A stretch of 64,000 nucleotides of DNA from Pyxicephalus adspersus (lineage: Eukaryota; Chordata; Amphibia; Anura; Pyxicephalidae). The stretch is taken from contig NC_092858.1 in the NCBI RefSeq assembly GCF_032062135.1, forward strand, positions 163,157,882 to 163,221,881. Reading direction: 5' to 3'. This document shows positions 25,670-37,707 of the stretch, in pieces (position 1 is the first letter of the stretch; each line of letters begins with the position of its first letter). The notes under the pieces were generated by a model, which did no database searches, was not told the origin of the DNA, and saw only the letters and a list, made by a program, of their open reading frames with translations. Position numbers and translations under genes: made by a program.

Positions 25670-26420
25670 TCTTGTCTCACTGATGCTATGTGACCCTCTC
25701 CTTTACTAGGGGTCCCTTGTAACCCTTCCTGCCCCAGGAAAGACTTATCACCCTTCCTGTCCCAGTGATCTCATATGACCCTTCCTGTCCAGGTTATAAC
25801 AACTCCTGGCCACCTTCCAGTGATGACTTGTGGCCCCTCCTGTCCCAGTGATGCCACATGACCTTTCCTGCCCAAGTGATGCCTTGTGATCCTTGCTGCC
25901 CCAGCAGCCAACCCATCATGTCCCAGTGATACTACATGGCCTGTCCTGCCTCGGTAATGATACACGTCTCCTCCTCCACCAGTGATTCCATGAGTCCTCC
26001 AGCCCAAGTGATCCCATTCAATTTCTACAGCCTCAGTGATTCCCCTCCAGCCACATTATTGGTATGTTACCCCTCTGACTCCAGTGATTCCATATGACTT
26101 TTTCTGCCCCAGTGACATCATTTGACCCCTCCTACTCCATGATTCCATATGACTTTTTTTGCCCCAGTGAATCCATGTGAGCCCTTCAGCCCAAGTAATG
26201 CTACATGACTCCTACCACTTTAGTGATTCCATGTTACCCCCTCCAACTAAATTAATGGCTGTTATCCCTCCTGCCGTAGTGATTCCATGTTACTCCTGAT
26301 ACTCCAGTGATTCCATATGACAAGTTCTGCCCCAGTAACTCCATGTGACTTCCTGCCCAATTGCTGCCTTGTGATCTTTGCTGCCTAAGGAATGTCATGC
26401 CACAGTGACACCACTTAACT
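25670..26420. repeat. Degenerate minisatellite, about 28-30 bp unit
   Basis: Recurring CCCAGTGATTCCATGTGA-like words spaced by CCCTCCTGCC-like words at about 28-base intervals, with much divergence. Minus-strand frames rich in glycine and histidine here are artefacts of the repeat. Confidence 0.85.
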
Positions 26421-27413
26421 GCTCCCAGCTTGCTAAAACTATTTGGTTTGGATGATCTGCAGCTAATTGGCAATCAATATTTTATCCCTGCCTTTGCTCC
26501 ACATTACAGATATACCAGTCAAGGTGAACAACATAAACCCATTTCATGATGTTTGATGATATAAAACATTAAAACAAGGCTAATTATCTAGAGAATTACA
26601 AATTCAGTTCCATTACTTTTCCCTCATGAAATCATGTGCAGAAATATATATTTGTTGCTCCATAAAATTAAAGACCAGGCAGTAACTTTTTATTACAGAA
26701 CTACGGAATACATTTTACTGCTTTGCAGCACATGCAAATGTGTCTGGTAATGTATAACAATGGGGAGTGGGCAAGGTTTTCCCAAAAACAAGTCACAATG
26801 CTGCAATAATCTCCTATTAAATGGACTAAAAATAAGGACACCAGAGATTCTAAGGAAACTGGTATCTAATTTATTGAAGCAAGCAGGCCAGTGAAAAGGG
26901 ATGAAGTGCAGTGACCTGGGATGATTACTGTGAATGTACATCCTGTATGATGGTTTAAACAAGTCTCAAATCCAGTTACCATTTGATGCACAAGCCTCTA
27001 TCCTCCTATGAATTACTTTAATCCTCCTTCATTTGTGTATCACATGCGTCCTTCCTAGACACTGCAGATAACAATGGGAGGGTTACAGTACTGCCAATCC
27101 AGAAAGAAGTGGGCAGGACTGGGTATGGCCAGGTGTTCATTGGCAGTATTAGGCATATATATTGTAGACCTGACAGTCAAATCTTTCATTTTTACCTGGT
27201 CTTCTTCATAGTTTTGAGTCTGCAGTCTCTTAATTGGATAGATGGGGATGATATAACTCCCACGCATGCTCAATGTATGTAAATTAGGGTGCCCATGTGT
27301 AGTTTATTGTGCTTTAATAGAAAAATGTTACACTCCACTTTACGACAAGGGAAATATGTCTGAAAAAATAAAGTACACTCAACTTTAGGACAAGGGAAAC
27401 CTGGCTGACTTAC

Positions 27414-27557
27414 TTCCTTGATGATATTCATGAATCGGGGCCCAAATCTCCAGGGTTTATGCCGATGGCACTGAAGAGAGCTGACAGTCATCTGTGTAGC
27501 TCGTTGGATGGCGACTGCGACCATGTAGACAGCATCGTACATCAAGGCTGCATCTGT
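27414..27557 (-). CDS. GRIK1: GRIK1 exon, 144 bp (amino-terminal domain)
   Basis: The exon encodes 48 codons: [20 protein letters not shown], then [20 protein letters not shown], then RFMNIIKE. The acceptor is CCAATACAG and the donor [19 protein letters not shown] continues directly from GMMT of the previous exon. The conserved [11 protein letters not shown] stretch includes a cysteine that, from family knowledge, takes part in an amino-terminal-domain disulfide. The tyrosine in DAVYMVA favours GRIK1 over GRIK2 and GRIK3, which I recall with histidine there. Introns are 8.3 kb upstream and 2.2 kb downstream. Confidence 0.95.
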
Positions 27558-27667
27558 CTGTATTGGAGACATAGACAGACTACATTTTATTATAATACTC
27601 AAGACTGATCAAAGCTGCTTCTGTCTCTCATGACACTCCCAGTTGGTGGAAAGTCTATTATTACCTG

Positions 27668-27831
27668 CAGTATTCTCCCCAGAATTTTTTTAGGCTGGAA
27701 GGAAGAAACTGTAGTTGGGTAGGGGACCCTGTAATGTGACCTAGCTTTTGATAACCATCATATAAAGGCTAGGTGGTTACTGAAAAGTGATGGGTGGTTT
27801 ACCCAGCTTAAAGGGGCTGGGGAGAACACTG
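27668..27831. repeat. Short element with CAGTGTTCTCCCC ends, copy 1
   Basis: Left end CAGTATTCTCCCCAG, right end GGGGAGAACACTG; the interior resembles 35055-35219. No clear target duplication. Confidence 0.75.
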
Positions 27832-28176
27832 CAATAGATATTTTTTGGTAACTCCTCTTTGCAAAAGAGGTTTATGTTTCTAGATGAGAACTGAAAAATC
27901 TAGACAGGCTTTTTTAATATTTGAATTCCTTACACCAAAAATCAGACAACAAAATGCTTGGCTGTTATGTAGAAAATCCAACTTTCACCTACAATTCCTT
28001 CAACTAAAAAGAAACCATGTCAGAGCAAGCAAAATGTCAATTTTATTGCTAGTCCCCACAATTCCCTGTACTCCCTCAATATTGTAATAATCCAGGGAAG
28101 GTAAGTAGCATATGCAGTATTTCTGAGTATGGGGAAGTGTGTGACCCATTACCATTATTCACTACTTAGACCGATG

Positions 28177-28714
28177 TGTGACCTTGAGAAGAGACGTATA
28201 AGGGGGGATATGATCACCCTGTATAAATATACAAATGGTCCATATAGAGAACTTTCTTCCCCATTATTCACTTTGAGATCATTACAAAGAACAAGAGGGC
28301 ACTCCTTGCATCTGCAGGAAAAGAAGTTTAAGCTCCGGATAAGGAAGGGATTCTTCACTGTAAGGTCTGTGAAAATGTGGAATCTGCGCCCTTCGGAAGT
28401 AGTTTCAGCAACTACTATAGATCGCTTAAAGAAAAAGCTGGATGTTTTTCTAGAAGCACAAAATATTTTTGGATATTAAGGCTTTAAAGTAAAAACAACA
28501 GTGACTGTTGGAACAGGGAACATATGATTGCCTCATGGACTCAGGAAGGATTTTTTTTCCACTGTTGAAGCAAATTGTACCAGGTTTTTTTTGCCTTCCT
28601 CTGGACCAACTATGTCTTATAGGGTTTAATATCTGGGATAAGTTTATTTCCCTAGTGGTTGAACTTGATGGACTTAAGTCTTTTTTCAACCTAACCTACT
28701 ATGTAACTATGTGT
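28177..28714 (+). mobile_element. LINE 3-prime fragment, copy 2 (open C-terminal frame)
   Basis: From LEKRRIRGDMITLYKY the frame stays open to 28479 through RTRGHSLHLQEKKFKLRIRK, then GFFTVRSVKMWNLRPSEVV and IDRLKKKLDVFLEAQNIFGY, the C-terminal domain of a CR1/L2/jockey-group reverse transcriptase. The 3-prime tail continues to CAACCTAACCTACTATGTAA. Dead fragment: no endonuclease or polymerase domain. Confidence 0.82.
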
Positions 28715-28794
28715 GTAACAGGTACTGTTAATGCTAGAGCATACAAAATATTTCTAGACTTATTGTATCTTTGTATCAACAAATAAAGTAAGGC

Positions 28795-29117
28795 CCTTTT
28801 ATGTTGCAGCATGGCAGTTCCCGTTGTGTACAAAGCCAGCACTCTAAAGACACATGATATGGAGGAATTTGAGTGCTCAGCACAGAGCCCTGATTTCAAA
28901 CCTTTAGGATTGGGAGTGGCTGAATTGGCACAAATTCCCATAGACAAAATCTTGTGGAAAGCCTCCATAGAAGAGTTAAGGCTGGTAAGGCCACAAAGAG
29001 TGGACCATCCCATAATATGCCCTTGCTTTTAAACTGGATGTAAAACAAACTCATATAGTAGTGATAATCAGGTCTTCAAACTTTGAAAAGTCCACAAACC
29101 TTTGGCCACATTGTGTA
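28795..29117 (+). pseudogene. Tc1/mariner transposase remnant with right terminal repeat
   Basis: The residues KASTLKTHDMEEFECSAQSP then DFKPLG are a decayed Tc1 motif: the AQSPDLNPIEHLW region of the catalytic domain. The right end TCCACAAACCTTTGGCCACA resembles Tc1-type termini. The 5-prime half of the element is missing. A second relic lies at 58475-59003. Confidence 0.78.
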
Positions 29118-31342
29118 TTCTAGATTAGTGTCTCATGCAAGCCCATGGGGTGGACCAAGCATCTGGTATTAACCCCCGAACAGCCCAATAACCAGGTAGA
29201 TTTTGCAGTAGTTTATGTGCTACAGCCAATAAATGACACTCATGAAATCACCCTCTGATGGAGAAACCTTCTTAAATGCAACTGGAATAAAGGTTTAGGC
29301 AGGCACTGGTAAATGATCAGTTTTTAAACACTTCTTTGCATTAGTTGTGTTCCCTTTCTAGCACACAATGAAAATGACAATCACCCTGATAATTCTCCCA
29401 TAGTGTGTGTATTTTTTATTTTTGGAATTTTTCTAAGGAACAATAAATGACACTAATATTTAAGGGGGGAATTTAGATTCCTAAACCTTTTCTGGATCAA
29501 TCAGTTTTTCCCATATTAATCTTCTCCAGTCTTTGAGATAGATCAGAACCATAGTGAAGAGCTGATAGCAATATCTGCTGTTTGTTATAAATGGATTCCC
29601 TAGCTCTTTGAAAAACAGAGCATGACTGATTTACAAATATATTGGGTTAAGTTGGCCTTTTAGAAAACAGTATTGCAACAAAGCACTAAAAACTATCACG
29701 TAGTACAAAACTCAAAGAGTACAACAGATCACAGAGACATTCTGTCCTTCCAGCACTGACAGTTATTCAGAAAGTCAGCTGGTTATGTTATTGCGCTGGT
29801 CTTGTTGTCAAGGTTGTATATTACATCAGTGGGCTATAAATATAATACTGGAAGTCACAGCAGTTTGATAAATATACAACTGGACTTCAGCTTGTCAACA
29901 AAGCAGACGTTAAATTAAAATAGCTTCTACCAGCAAGACACGGGTAAATAAAAAAGAAAGAGTAGCTACAGGGCTTTGTAATCAAGGTTGAATACAGCGC
30001 CATCAAATCACACCTTTAGCTTGAGACTGGAAGGTGAAAATAAAACAAAAACTATTAGTTACACTGAAGAAGCCACAGCTGGCACCTGTATTACATACTA
30101 TGATCAAAAGGAAATCTAGAGTCCTTTTTATGTTCCTTTTAGATATATATGGTTGTAATCAGTTCAGTGTGTGGTAATGTTTCAGAAAGCTTGTTTTTAT
30201 GTATAGTTTGTAATAACCACTAAAAGCTGGGATAAGTTTATTTATTAGCTGTATTTATTTTTTACTAATAATATTTTAGTTGAAAGTTGTGTTTTGAGGG
30301 CCTTTTCATGATGAATGTGTGGGTAAACCTAATGGAACAATGGGAGTTCCAAAGAGAAACTCTTGAGAAGTCCCAAAGAAGTCCATGGAAACAGGTATGA
30401 ACAAGCAAGACACCGGGGTTATTGGAGGAATGGAGAGGGCAACTTTGTAGTTTTCAATGAGTATAATGTTAATAGAGTAGTGAAGAGGAGCAGATAGGAG
30501 CTAGTTGCGTCTTCCATGTTTGTTTTTGCCTTACAGACCTGAACTCAAAAAGTGAAGATATGCAATATAACGTCTACAAATAATAATTGTACAAAAGCTT
30601 CAAACATGTAATCGTTTTGAATGCCAGCTGAAAATGCTTTAATCCCCATAGCTTTATATCTGCAGTGTGAATATAGACATTGTTGCCAATGGCTGCCAGT
30701 CTTAACAAATTTAGAAAGAGATTTGGTTTTATAAGTACTGTGCTGCTCACTGTTTTCCTAGTCCAGAGATCTGTCTGATTTTGCTTTATATATACTTCAT
30801 ACATGCTTTCTAAACCTCACTTGCATTATTCCCCCATAATTTGTTATCCGTAGAATAGCTGTAATGAAGCAGTGCCCTATATCTCCACTAAGATGTTCAC
30901 CTTGACACAGAGACATGCACGATAAGACATTATAAGTCAGTCCAGATAAAACGATCAGCTGCAAGGAGACCACAGGCAATACTGGTAACCAGCCATTTGT
31001 CCTCGGTCTGCCTAATTTGTGTATAGGTTTCCGTTCCTTATTGAGTTCTAGGGTTTAGTTTAGGTCCTTTTTAAGTACTAGAGTTTATTTTCACTAGCAA
31101 TGACCACTCTCATTGTCTGCACAGGAGAGGTAACCAGGTACTCTAATGCTACTGAAATGATTGTACTCTAAGTTCATATTTAGATACAGATTCAAGGTTC
31201 CAACCTAGCAGTGCTGCAACATGTTTGTGTTTTCAACTCAGGGCTTTACTTAGTAGGTCATTGAAGCTTGTAAGCTATGAGCTAAAGTATCATATACATA
31301 AAATACCAAAACACCTTAGCAATAAACTCATGAGGTCTGAAT

Positions 31343-31355
31343 GGGGGGGGGGGGG
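31343..31355 (+). repeat. G13 homopolymer
   Basis: Uninterrupted run of 13 G in otherwise AT-rich sequence. Confidence 0.95.
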
Positions 31356-31401
31356 TGTAGATCTAGGACTTTAGAACTTCCTTTTATGTATACACATTGG
31401 T

Positions 31402-31570
31402 CCTGATTTATTAAAGTTCTCCAAGACTGGAGAAGATAGCCTATGATGGGAGATCCTGGGTGATCCTGCAAACCTAGAGTGAATCTGGTCTGGGATCAAA
31501 TCATTTGGCAACTAATATCAAATGAGTTTTTAGAAACCTATTTCAGATTTGTTAGATCTTGAGTTTTGAG
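31402..31570. repeat. Foldback MITE copy 4, partial
   Basis: Left portion TCCTGATTTATTAAAGTTCT and part of the centre are recognisable; the right end is lost. Confidence 0.75.
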
Positions 31571-32829
31571 CTGAATTTTGAGTAGTGGCTAAGTGGACAC
31601 TTTCTGCATGACGTCCGTATGTTCTTAAAAACACACTGGTAGGTTGATTGGCTTTCCTTCCAAACTGGTGCTTATTTGGACAATTATGACATGACTCTAA
31701 GACTGTGTATTGACCCATGCTATATCAATACAAAATGATATAAAATAATGATAGAATTTTGTTTACAATTAAATTTGCCCAATTTTGACTTTTGAAAAAT
31801 TCAGATATAAATCTAAACTATCAAACAGCATACCCATAACATGAATGATTAGCTATTCCAACAGCTTTTTTATATCTCTATCTCTTTTATTTGTTATGTA
31901 TTTTGCCCTGAGCTGTCCTTTAAGAATTTAATGTAGAATATCTCTCCATACTTCATTACCCATTCACTTTCTTCAAGCTTCTTTGTATCTAGCACATGTG
32001 ACACTATCATTCGATAGATGTTAATGAAAACATCACAGATAATACTTTATATGAAAATAGGAGGCATAGAAAGCCATACAATTTCACAAAAAAGGTGATT
32101 TTTTTATATAATGCATCATTAGGTTCCCATTTCCCTGCTTTTAGATGCACTGAAGGCAGCTACATAGGACAAACACTAAACAGAGTATATATAGATGATC
32201 TAGGGCAAACAGCATTTAGCCCTTTTCATTTATAACAGTCATAATAATAACGGTAATATGTTGCCTATTTATTCCAACAATTCTTTGAGGAGGAGATATC
32301 TACATATATGAAATGCAGACTCATTAGATCCCAGATTTACAAGTAAATGATCTTATCAGTGGATATAAATATCCATCTTTTGTTTGCCATTTAAGACGAG
32401 AATATGATTTTCCTTACATGGGAGCTACACACACTGAGGTTAAGAGTCCATTCGTAATTTATGTATTTCTTTAGTAAAACGCATGTGTTTTGCCACAGAA
32501 AAAACATTGTTAAAAAGATTATTTTCAAAGGAGCTGAATCGCATCACATCATTGCAGGGCAGCTACTTTTATAGAAATTTCTGCTAAGGGAAACCCAAAT
32601 ATGGCAAGTTTGCACCAAGTGAAATCAAAGTCTGAGCTTCTCATCTTTATGCTTTTTCCAGGACAAAGACTCAGAAAGTAGACTTGTAGAATGAAAGGTA
32701 CGCAATGGCAACTTCAATGGTTATCTTAAAACAGATCTTTTCTAATAAATCCTGCATGGCAAATTTTAGGAAATTCAGGATGAGTGCATTTAATATTTTT
32801 CCTCTACTCTTTACTAACCAAACCTAGAC

Positions 32830-33400
32830 CACCTAATCACCTTCCCTTAAAGTTCTATAGGGCTGTCTCCTATGACCCATATTGTTCTAGGTCTCTCTTA
32901 CTTGTAGTTTCATAGGGTTCTATAAGTATGTGTACATTTCCAAAGAGCTTCTAAAGCGTTTCTCCTAAATAGCTTCTCAAAGGTTTCTCTTGGGCTGTCT
33001 CCTAAGTATCTACTCAGGGGGATCCATGACCCCCAAGTAACTTCTCTAATGTTTCTACAGAGTTGTCTTTATATGTAGCAACCTGCAGGGTTGTATAGAG
33101 TTGTTTTACATGTATCTGCCTATGGGATCTATAGAGTTGTTTCCTGAGAAACTTCCCATAGGAGTCTATAAAGCTGTCTTTAGAGTAGATTTTCATGGGG
33201 ATCTATAAGATTGTCTCCCACGTAGATTTACAAAGAGGTTTAGGGTATTCTACTATGTAGCTTGCCACAGTCTCCTATATGACTCTTGAGTAGCTTATCA
33301 TACCATAGGGATGCCTCTAAAGTATATTCCCGAAGGGTTTCATAAAAGTATTTTTTATTGTGGTTATATTGAGCTGTCATCTGAATTTGCTTTCCATGAA
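32830..33400. repeat. Very degenerate tandem repeat, about 40 bp
   Basis: Words like TCTATAGAGTTGTCTCCT and TAGCTTCCCATAGGG recur with drift roughly every 38-40 bases (clearest at 33115-33235). No unit is exact, indicating an old array. Confidence 0.65.
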
Positions 33401-35054
33401 CTTCAAAAAGGATGTCTGTTGAGCTTCTCCCACCTCAATACATTGGTCTTATAGGAACCTATAAGAAGCTTCTGCAGCTACACACCTGTAACCAGAGCAT
33501 AGAAAACTGGGTGGGAATGGGATAAATGAGATAAAGTTCTGCTGACTTCAACCTTGCATGATATTGGGTATTTTTTGCAACATCAACTATCACCACATTC
33601 ATTAAACTAAGTGACTTATCCCCTGCAGAGTTTTAATTCAGTGAACGGCCTAAATTTGTTTTTTAAATAACCCCCATTGTTGAATAAAAGCTCTGCTGCT
33701 TTTGGAATTGTATGTTTTGTTTTTTTAGGGGGGGCTACTTCAATTTAAACTAAGAACACTCCCCATGTTTTTTTATGGGCAAACAATCAAGGAAAGCTTC
33801 AACTTTTCCAGGTAGTGTTTCCTCTTCAAAACATCATACTATTCCATTAGGATGGGCAGCCTCGGTGGCATAAAGGAATATTCGTTTTAAGGATTTTATA
33901 TATAGAAGGGGATATAGTTTATCATTTTTACAATTATATAATTTATAATTTTTACTGTTGCATGGACAATAAAAACAATGGGCATAATATTAACAGCATA
34001 TAATAATTCTTATCTGTAATTGTATAAAAGCACAGTATTTATTAGGAGAGCAGGCCATCAGACAGTGGTGTAAATCTAAATCTTCATTATCACCGTGCAC
34101 CACCAGATGCTCTGGATTATTAATCAGTTTGTAAACTGGAAATATAGCTGGTGCAGCAATATTAATGTCATGGCAATTTCTATATTAGGCTCTGTCCTGT
34201 GTATTGTTGGAACTGTGCTTTTCTTTTTCATTTGAGCATTACAGATGGCTCTATAAAACGGTGAGGTGACAACAAGCCGTAAAGATTTATATATAGCCTT
34301 GTACAAGGGGCAGGATTGCTGGAAAATGGTTAACTACTAAATAATAGAAGTATTAGGGCTGTATCAACACAGCATCCTAAATATGACCCCCTTCAAATTT
34401 TGGAACCCCCAGACTGCATTAGTGATGGAAACAGTTGTGGCATAGTGGCCCAGGTCTTGATGACATTGCTACTCATGTCCATGTGCTGCTTTCAGGTAGA
34501 CATATTTATATTCTACACAGGCATGAGTATGGTGGCCTTCAACAGAGCCCATTTCATCAAGCCACTCACTATAAGCACCTCTTCCCCAATACTTGAACAA
34601 TTGGCGGCAATACCTCAATACTGTAGAGGTGGCATTACAGGAGCAAAGTTAGGATATGTGGACAGAGCATTATCACCCTGTAACATAAAGTTCCTGGAGA
34701 TACTGAGGAAATTAAAGGTCTGCATCTGACCAGTATGTTAAAAGTTCACTCAACTTCTATTATGGCATCCCTCTCTCATTACCTGCTAACAGCATGTCGC
34801 TTCTCAGCTGCTCCTTCAAGATTCTGACGTGGTTTAGACAGCAAAAAAGCAAATTCATTCTAGAGGTAACAGTTGCATTTCGGTAATTCTGCAAGCTATG
34901 GCTGGTGAGTTGTCAATCACAGCACAATTGCCAGTGTTACATGGTTCTAGCATTTAATGTAAAATGGGGGGTTAAGGGTCAAAGCGTTCATTTTATTTAT
35001 TGTTTTACTTTTTAAAATACACTTTCTTTTTCTTTTTTCGTTAACAAAATTTAC

Positions 35055-35219
35055 CGTATTTACCCCAGAATTTTTTTTAGCTGGGTGGGAAGAAGCTGTA
35101 GGTGTGTGGTGGCCCCTGTATTGTGATCAAATTTTTGATTAACCAACCCAAAACAGTCAGGTAGGTACTGAAAAATGCCAGGTGGTGCAACTGACTAAAA
35201 GGGACCGGGGAGAACACTG
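35055..35219. repeat. Short element with CAGTGTTCTCCCC ends, copy 2
   Basis: Interior shares TTTAGCTGGGTGGGAAGAAG and GGGACCGGGGAGAACACTG with the copy at 27668-27831; the left end is diverged. Confidence 0.72.
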
Positions 35220-35893
35220 TTAGTATGCCCAAAAAACAAGGTATAAACAGTATGCCGTGTTCCCCTTTCCCGCTGCTAACCCAACCCCATCGCGCCCCCT
35301 CTTAATGGCATTTGCTGGCTGTAGGGATGACAGCTGGGATTTGCAGACTACTGCAGGATCATCTGCATCTACTGCTGTCAAAAAATGACCTTTGAAAGGA
35401 TGTTTGTAAACTATGCTTTGTAATAACAAAAGATTTAATATACCTGTAAAAATCTTTGCAATTAATTGTACCACTAATTTAGTATATTAAACATTATACG
35501 TAGTGAATTTGTTCAACAAGAGTGCTTATTTATTCAGTCTATTAAAACTGAGATGGTCCAATGTACAGGTCCTTATATGAAAAAGGTGCACATAATATAT
35601 ATCGCTATAGCTACTTATTGCTACTTAATCATTGGCGGCATGGGGAGCTTAAAAAATCCATGGTGACACATTGTATCATGTTTTAAATGTTTAAAAAAAA
35701 TATTATTAGTTTTAAAAATATAAGGCATCAATTTAAAAATATAAAAGTGTTTAAAAAAAATAATAGAAATGACCACTGTAGAGTTGTTGGATGTAAAACT
35801 ACATTCAAAGGGCCCCAGCTCAGCAAAACGTGCATCAGTTGCTGCTACAACACACAAATAGACATCTTTTATATCCATTTTATTTCCACTCAC

Positions 35894-36067
35894 AGTCATC
35901 ATTCCATCTAGAAGGCCAGTCTCTGGTTTGGGGGGTGCTTGCAGACGTTCCATCGACCATTTATCAACTACTGATGAAACCTGAGGATTGTCAATGTTCA
36001 GAAGGCGGAATCCGGTCATATTCACACCACTGTATCTGTATGGCTCAAGGTCCAGGGCAAACAGGTC
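35894..36067 (-). CDS. GRIK1: GRIK1 exon, 174 bp (amino-terminal domain)
   Basis: The exon encodes 58 codons starting [20 protein letters not shown], then [19 protein letters not shown], then [19 protein letters not shown]. The acceptor is CTCTACCAG and the donor ACT|GTGAGT. NMT in SGVNMTGF is a predicted N-glycosylation sequon in this extracellular domain. RLLNIDNP and [11 protein letters not shown] fit GRIK1; in GRIK2 I recall RILNTENT and PDSGLLDGFMT at these places, so this exon is the strongest paralog evidence. The surrounding open frame extends past the donor into intron sequence, and those extra residues are not part of the protein. Confidence 0.95.
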
Positions 36068-37411
36068 CTGGTAGAGAGGAAACAACATACATCACATGTC
36101 AATGCTACAAAAATGAGAATACATTAATTGTTTTAGCAGTGGTCTTTTAACTAAAGATACTAAAAAATGATCATATTCCGTAGTAGCAATGTTGTTCAAA
36201 CATGCATTCTTTTAATGCATGGTGTATATGTGCCTAATAAAGCAATAAAAAAATTATTGCATGCCTTTGGCCTTTATCTATGGAAATGGTAATGCCCATA
36301 TTCATGTGAAGTTCATGAAAACCTGGGCCAGCCAATGAAAATGAATAAAAAGCTGAACCCAGAAGAAGACCAGGCATACTAATTGGAGGGTTGGAGAGTA
36401 TAACATATTTTAGATTTAAAGAGCTGCGTGGAAAGTGTGCAGATATTGTCTTATAGCTATGGGTATTTTCAGATGGTAATGAATTCATGGTACAGGGGAT
36501 GGATGACGAAGTTAATGCTTATGCTAAAGCTTGTAGCTGCGGAGAGCCAGGGACAAAAGATTGCAAAGATTTTTAGCATAAAGGATCTATGCATGAAAAC
36601 CTTTCATAGACAAGTTCAGGTTAAAATAAAAACCTTTCCTTGCCCATGACCCCAACCTAATGTAGGTAGTGGCCACCATTGTTTTTACATCCTTCATTCA
36701 GAAGACTTCTCAGTACTGCCTGCAAACAAGCAGATAGGTTGCACCCATAATCTTTCAGTAAGACCCCATTACTTTATTTATGAAGTTGGATAGGCATGTG
36801 CAGTATAGAGTAGACATCTGGAAAATGTATGTAAACAATATGGGAGGTCAATGCCAAAGGATAGGGGTAAGTTGGCACCTAGGCTGGGTAGGGTTATCTT
36901 AGATTAGGCTAAGGGGAACTTTTTATTAAACCTGAACTTATCTTTGAAATGGGCCCTATCTCTTAATTTAACTACACTGGTAAACACTATTGAAGATGCA
37001 CATACAGATGCACTGCCATAGAAAGAAATTAGCTCTGCAATTCAGTTAGCAAATTGAAATGTACTGGACTGTACTGTGAAACTGTAAGACCTCCGGGTTG
37101 CCAACAGTGCTTCAAATCTGACAATTCTGCTAATGATATATAACTATGGTAGGGGCAATAAACTGTAAACTCCTACTATGACTATGGACTTTTGGGCTGC
37201 AAAAGATGTTGGAAATACAAAAATTCCATAAAGTTTAGTGGCTGCTCCATGCAGTGCTTTTGAGCAAAACTCAAAAAGTACATACACCCTGAACTATATG
37301 TTTTTATACAATATTAAGGCTTCAAGTCTGAATGTCCCCCTGCCTCTCCGTATATCCAAGAATAAAATCATTATATAAAACATAATATCACAGCAGTAGT
37401 AGTCCTCTTAC
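36068..37411 (-). other. GRIK1: GRIK1 intron, 1.3 kb
   Basis: A short intron between the 54-bp and 174-bp exons. I see no repeat family, RNA gene or regulatory motif I can name in it. Confidence 0.9.
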
Positions 37412-37465
37412 CATTGTTGTAAAGAAGTAGTGATAATATTCAGTCATCATTCCCATAGCAAGAAT
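37412..37465 (-). CDS. GRIK1: GRIK1 exon, 54 bp (amino-terminal domain)
   Basis: This 18-codon exon reads ILAMGMMTEYYHYFFTTM. It is too short to stand out as an open frame but is unmistakable as the kainate receptor segment that follows AAEILKQ. The acceptor is AG directly after a run of 18 T; the donor is ATG|GTAAGA. The exon begins and ends between codons and joins the 182-bp exon upstream (6.6-kb intron) and the 174-bp exon downstream (1.3-kb intron) without a frame change. The MGMMTEYYHYFFTT core is shared by GRIK1-3, so on its own it does not decide the paralog. Confidence 0.95.
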
Positions 37466-37694
37466 CTAAAAAAAAAAAAAAAAAAGATAACAAGGTTAGG
37501 TACTTGTTGAACTATTATTACAGGAACATCAGGAATCTCTATAAAAGAAACATTTCATAGGACCTATAAGAAGAAACCTATTTAGACAATTTTAGGACAA
37601 TCAGAAAAGTATGTAAAATAGTTTTTCTGGAATGGAGACATTTTGAGAAAATTTAGACATTCTATTGCTATGGTGCTATGGTTGTGGTGGTGGT

Positions 37695-37707
37695 GGGGGG
37701 GGGGGGG
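37695..37707 (+). repeat. G13 homopolymer
   Basis: Run of 13 G preceded by GTGGTGGTGGT. Confidence 0.95.

Larger units (their letters stand above)
25248..27413 (-). other. GRIK1: GRIK1 intron, 2.2 kb, minisatellite-rich
   Basis: This intron lies between the 144-bp and 108-bp exons. About half is low-complexity: an AT dinucleotide run near 25.4 kb and a degenerate 28-30 bp minisatellite at 25.7-26.4 kb. 26.5-27.4 kb is unassigned sequence. Confidence 0.9.
27558..35893 (-). other. GRIK1: GRIK1 intron, 8.3 kb
   Basis: This intron lies between the 174-bp and 144-bp exons. It contains two copies of a short element with GTTCTCCCC ends (27.7 and 35.1 kb), a LINE 3-prime piece and an adjoining Tc1 remnant (28.2-29.1 kb), a partial foldback MITE (31.4 kb) and a very degenerate tandem repeat (32.8-33.4 kb). 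29.2-31.3 and 33.5-35.0 kb show no recognisable feature. Confidence 0.9.

Noticed and set aside
25771..26007. Glycine- and histidine-rich minus-strand frame
   Set aside because: Translation of the degenerate minisatellite.
34400..34729. 109-codon plus-strand frame
   Set aside because: No domain, repeat family or splice context; treated as chance.
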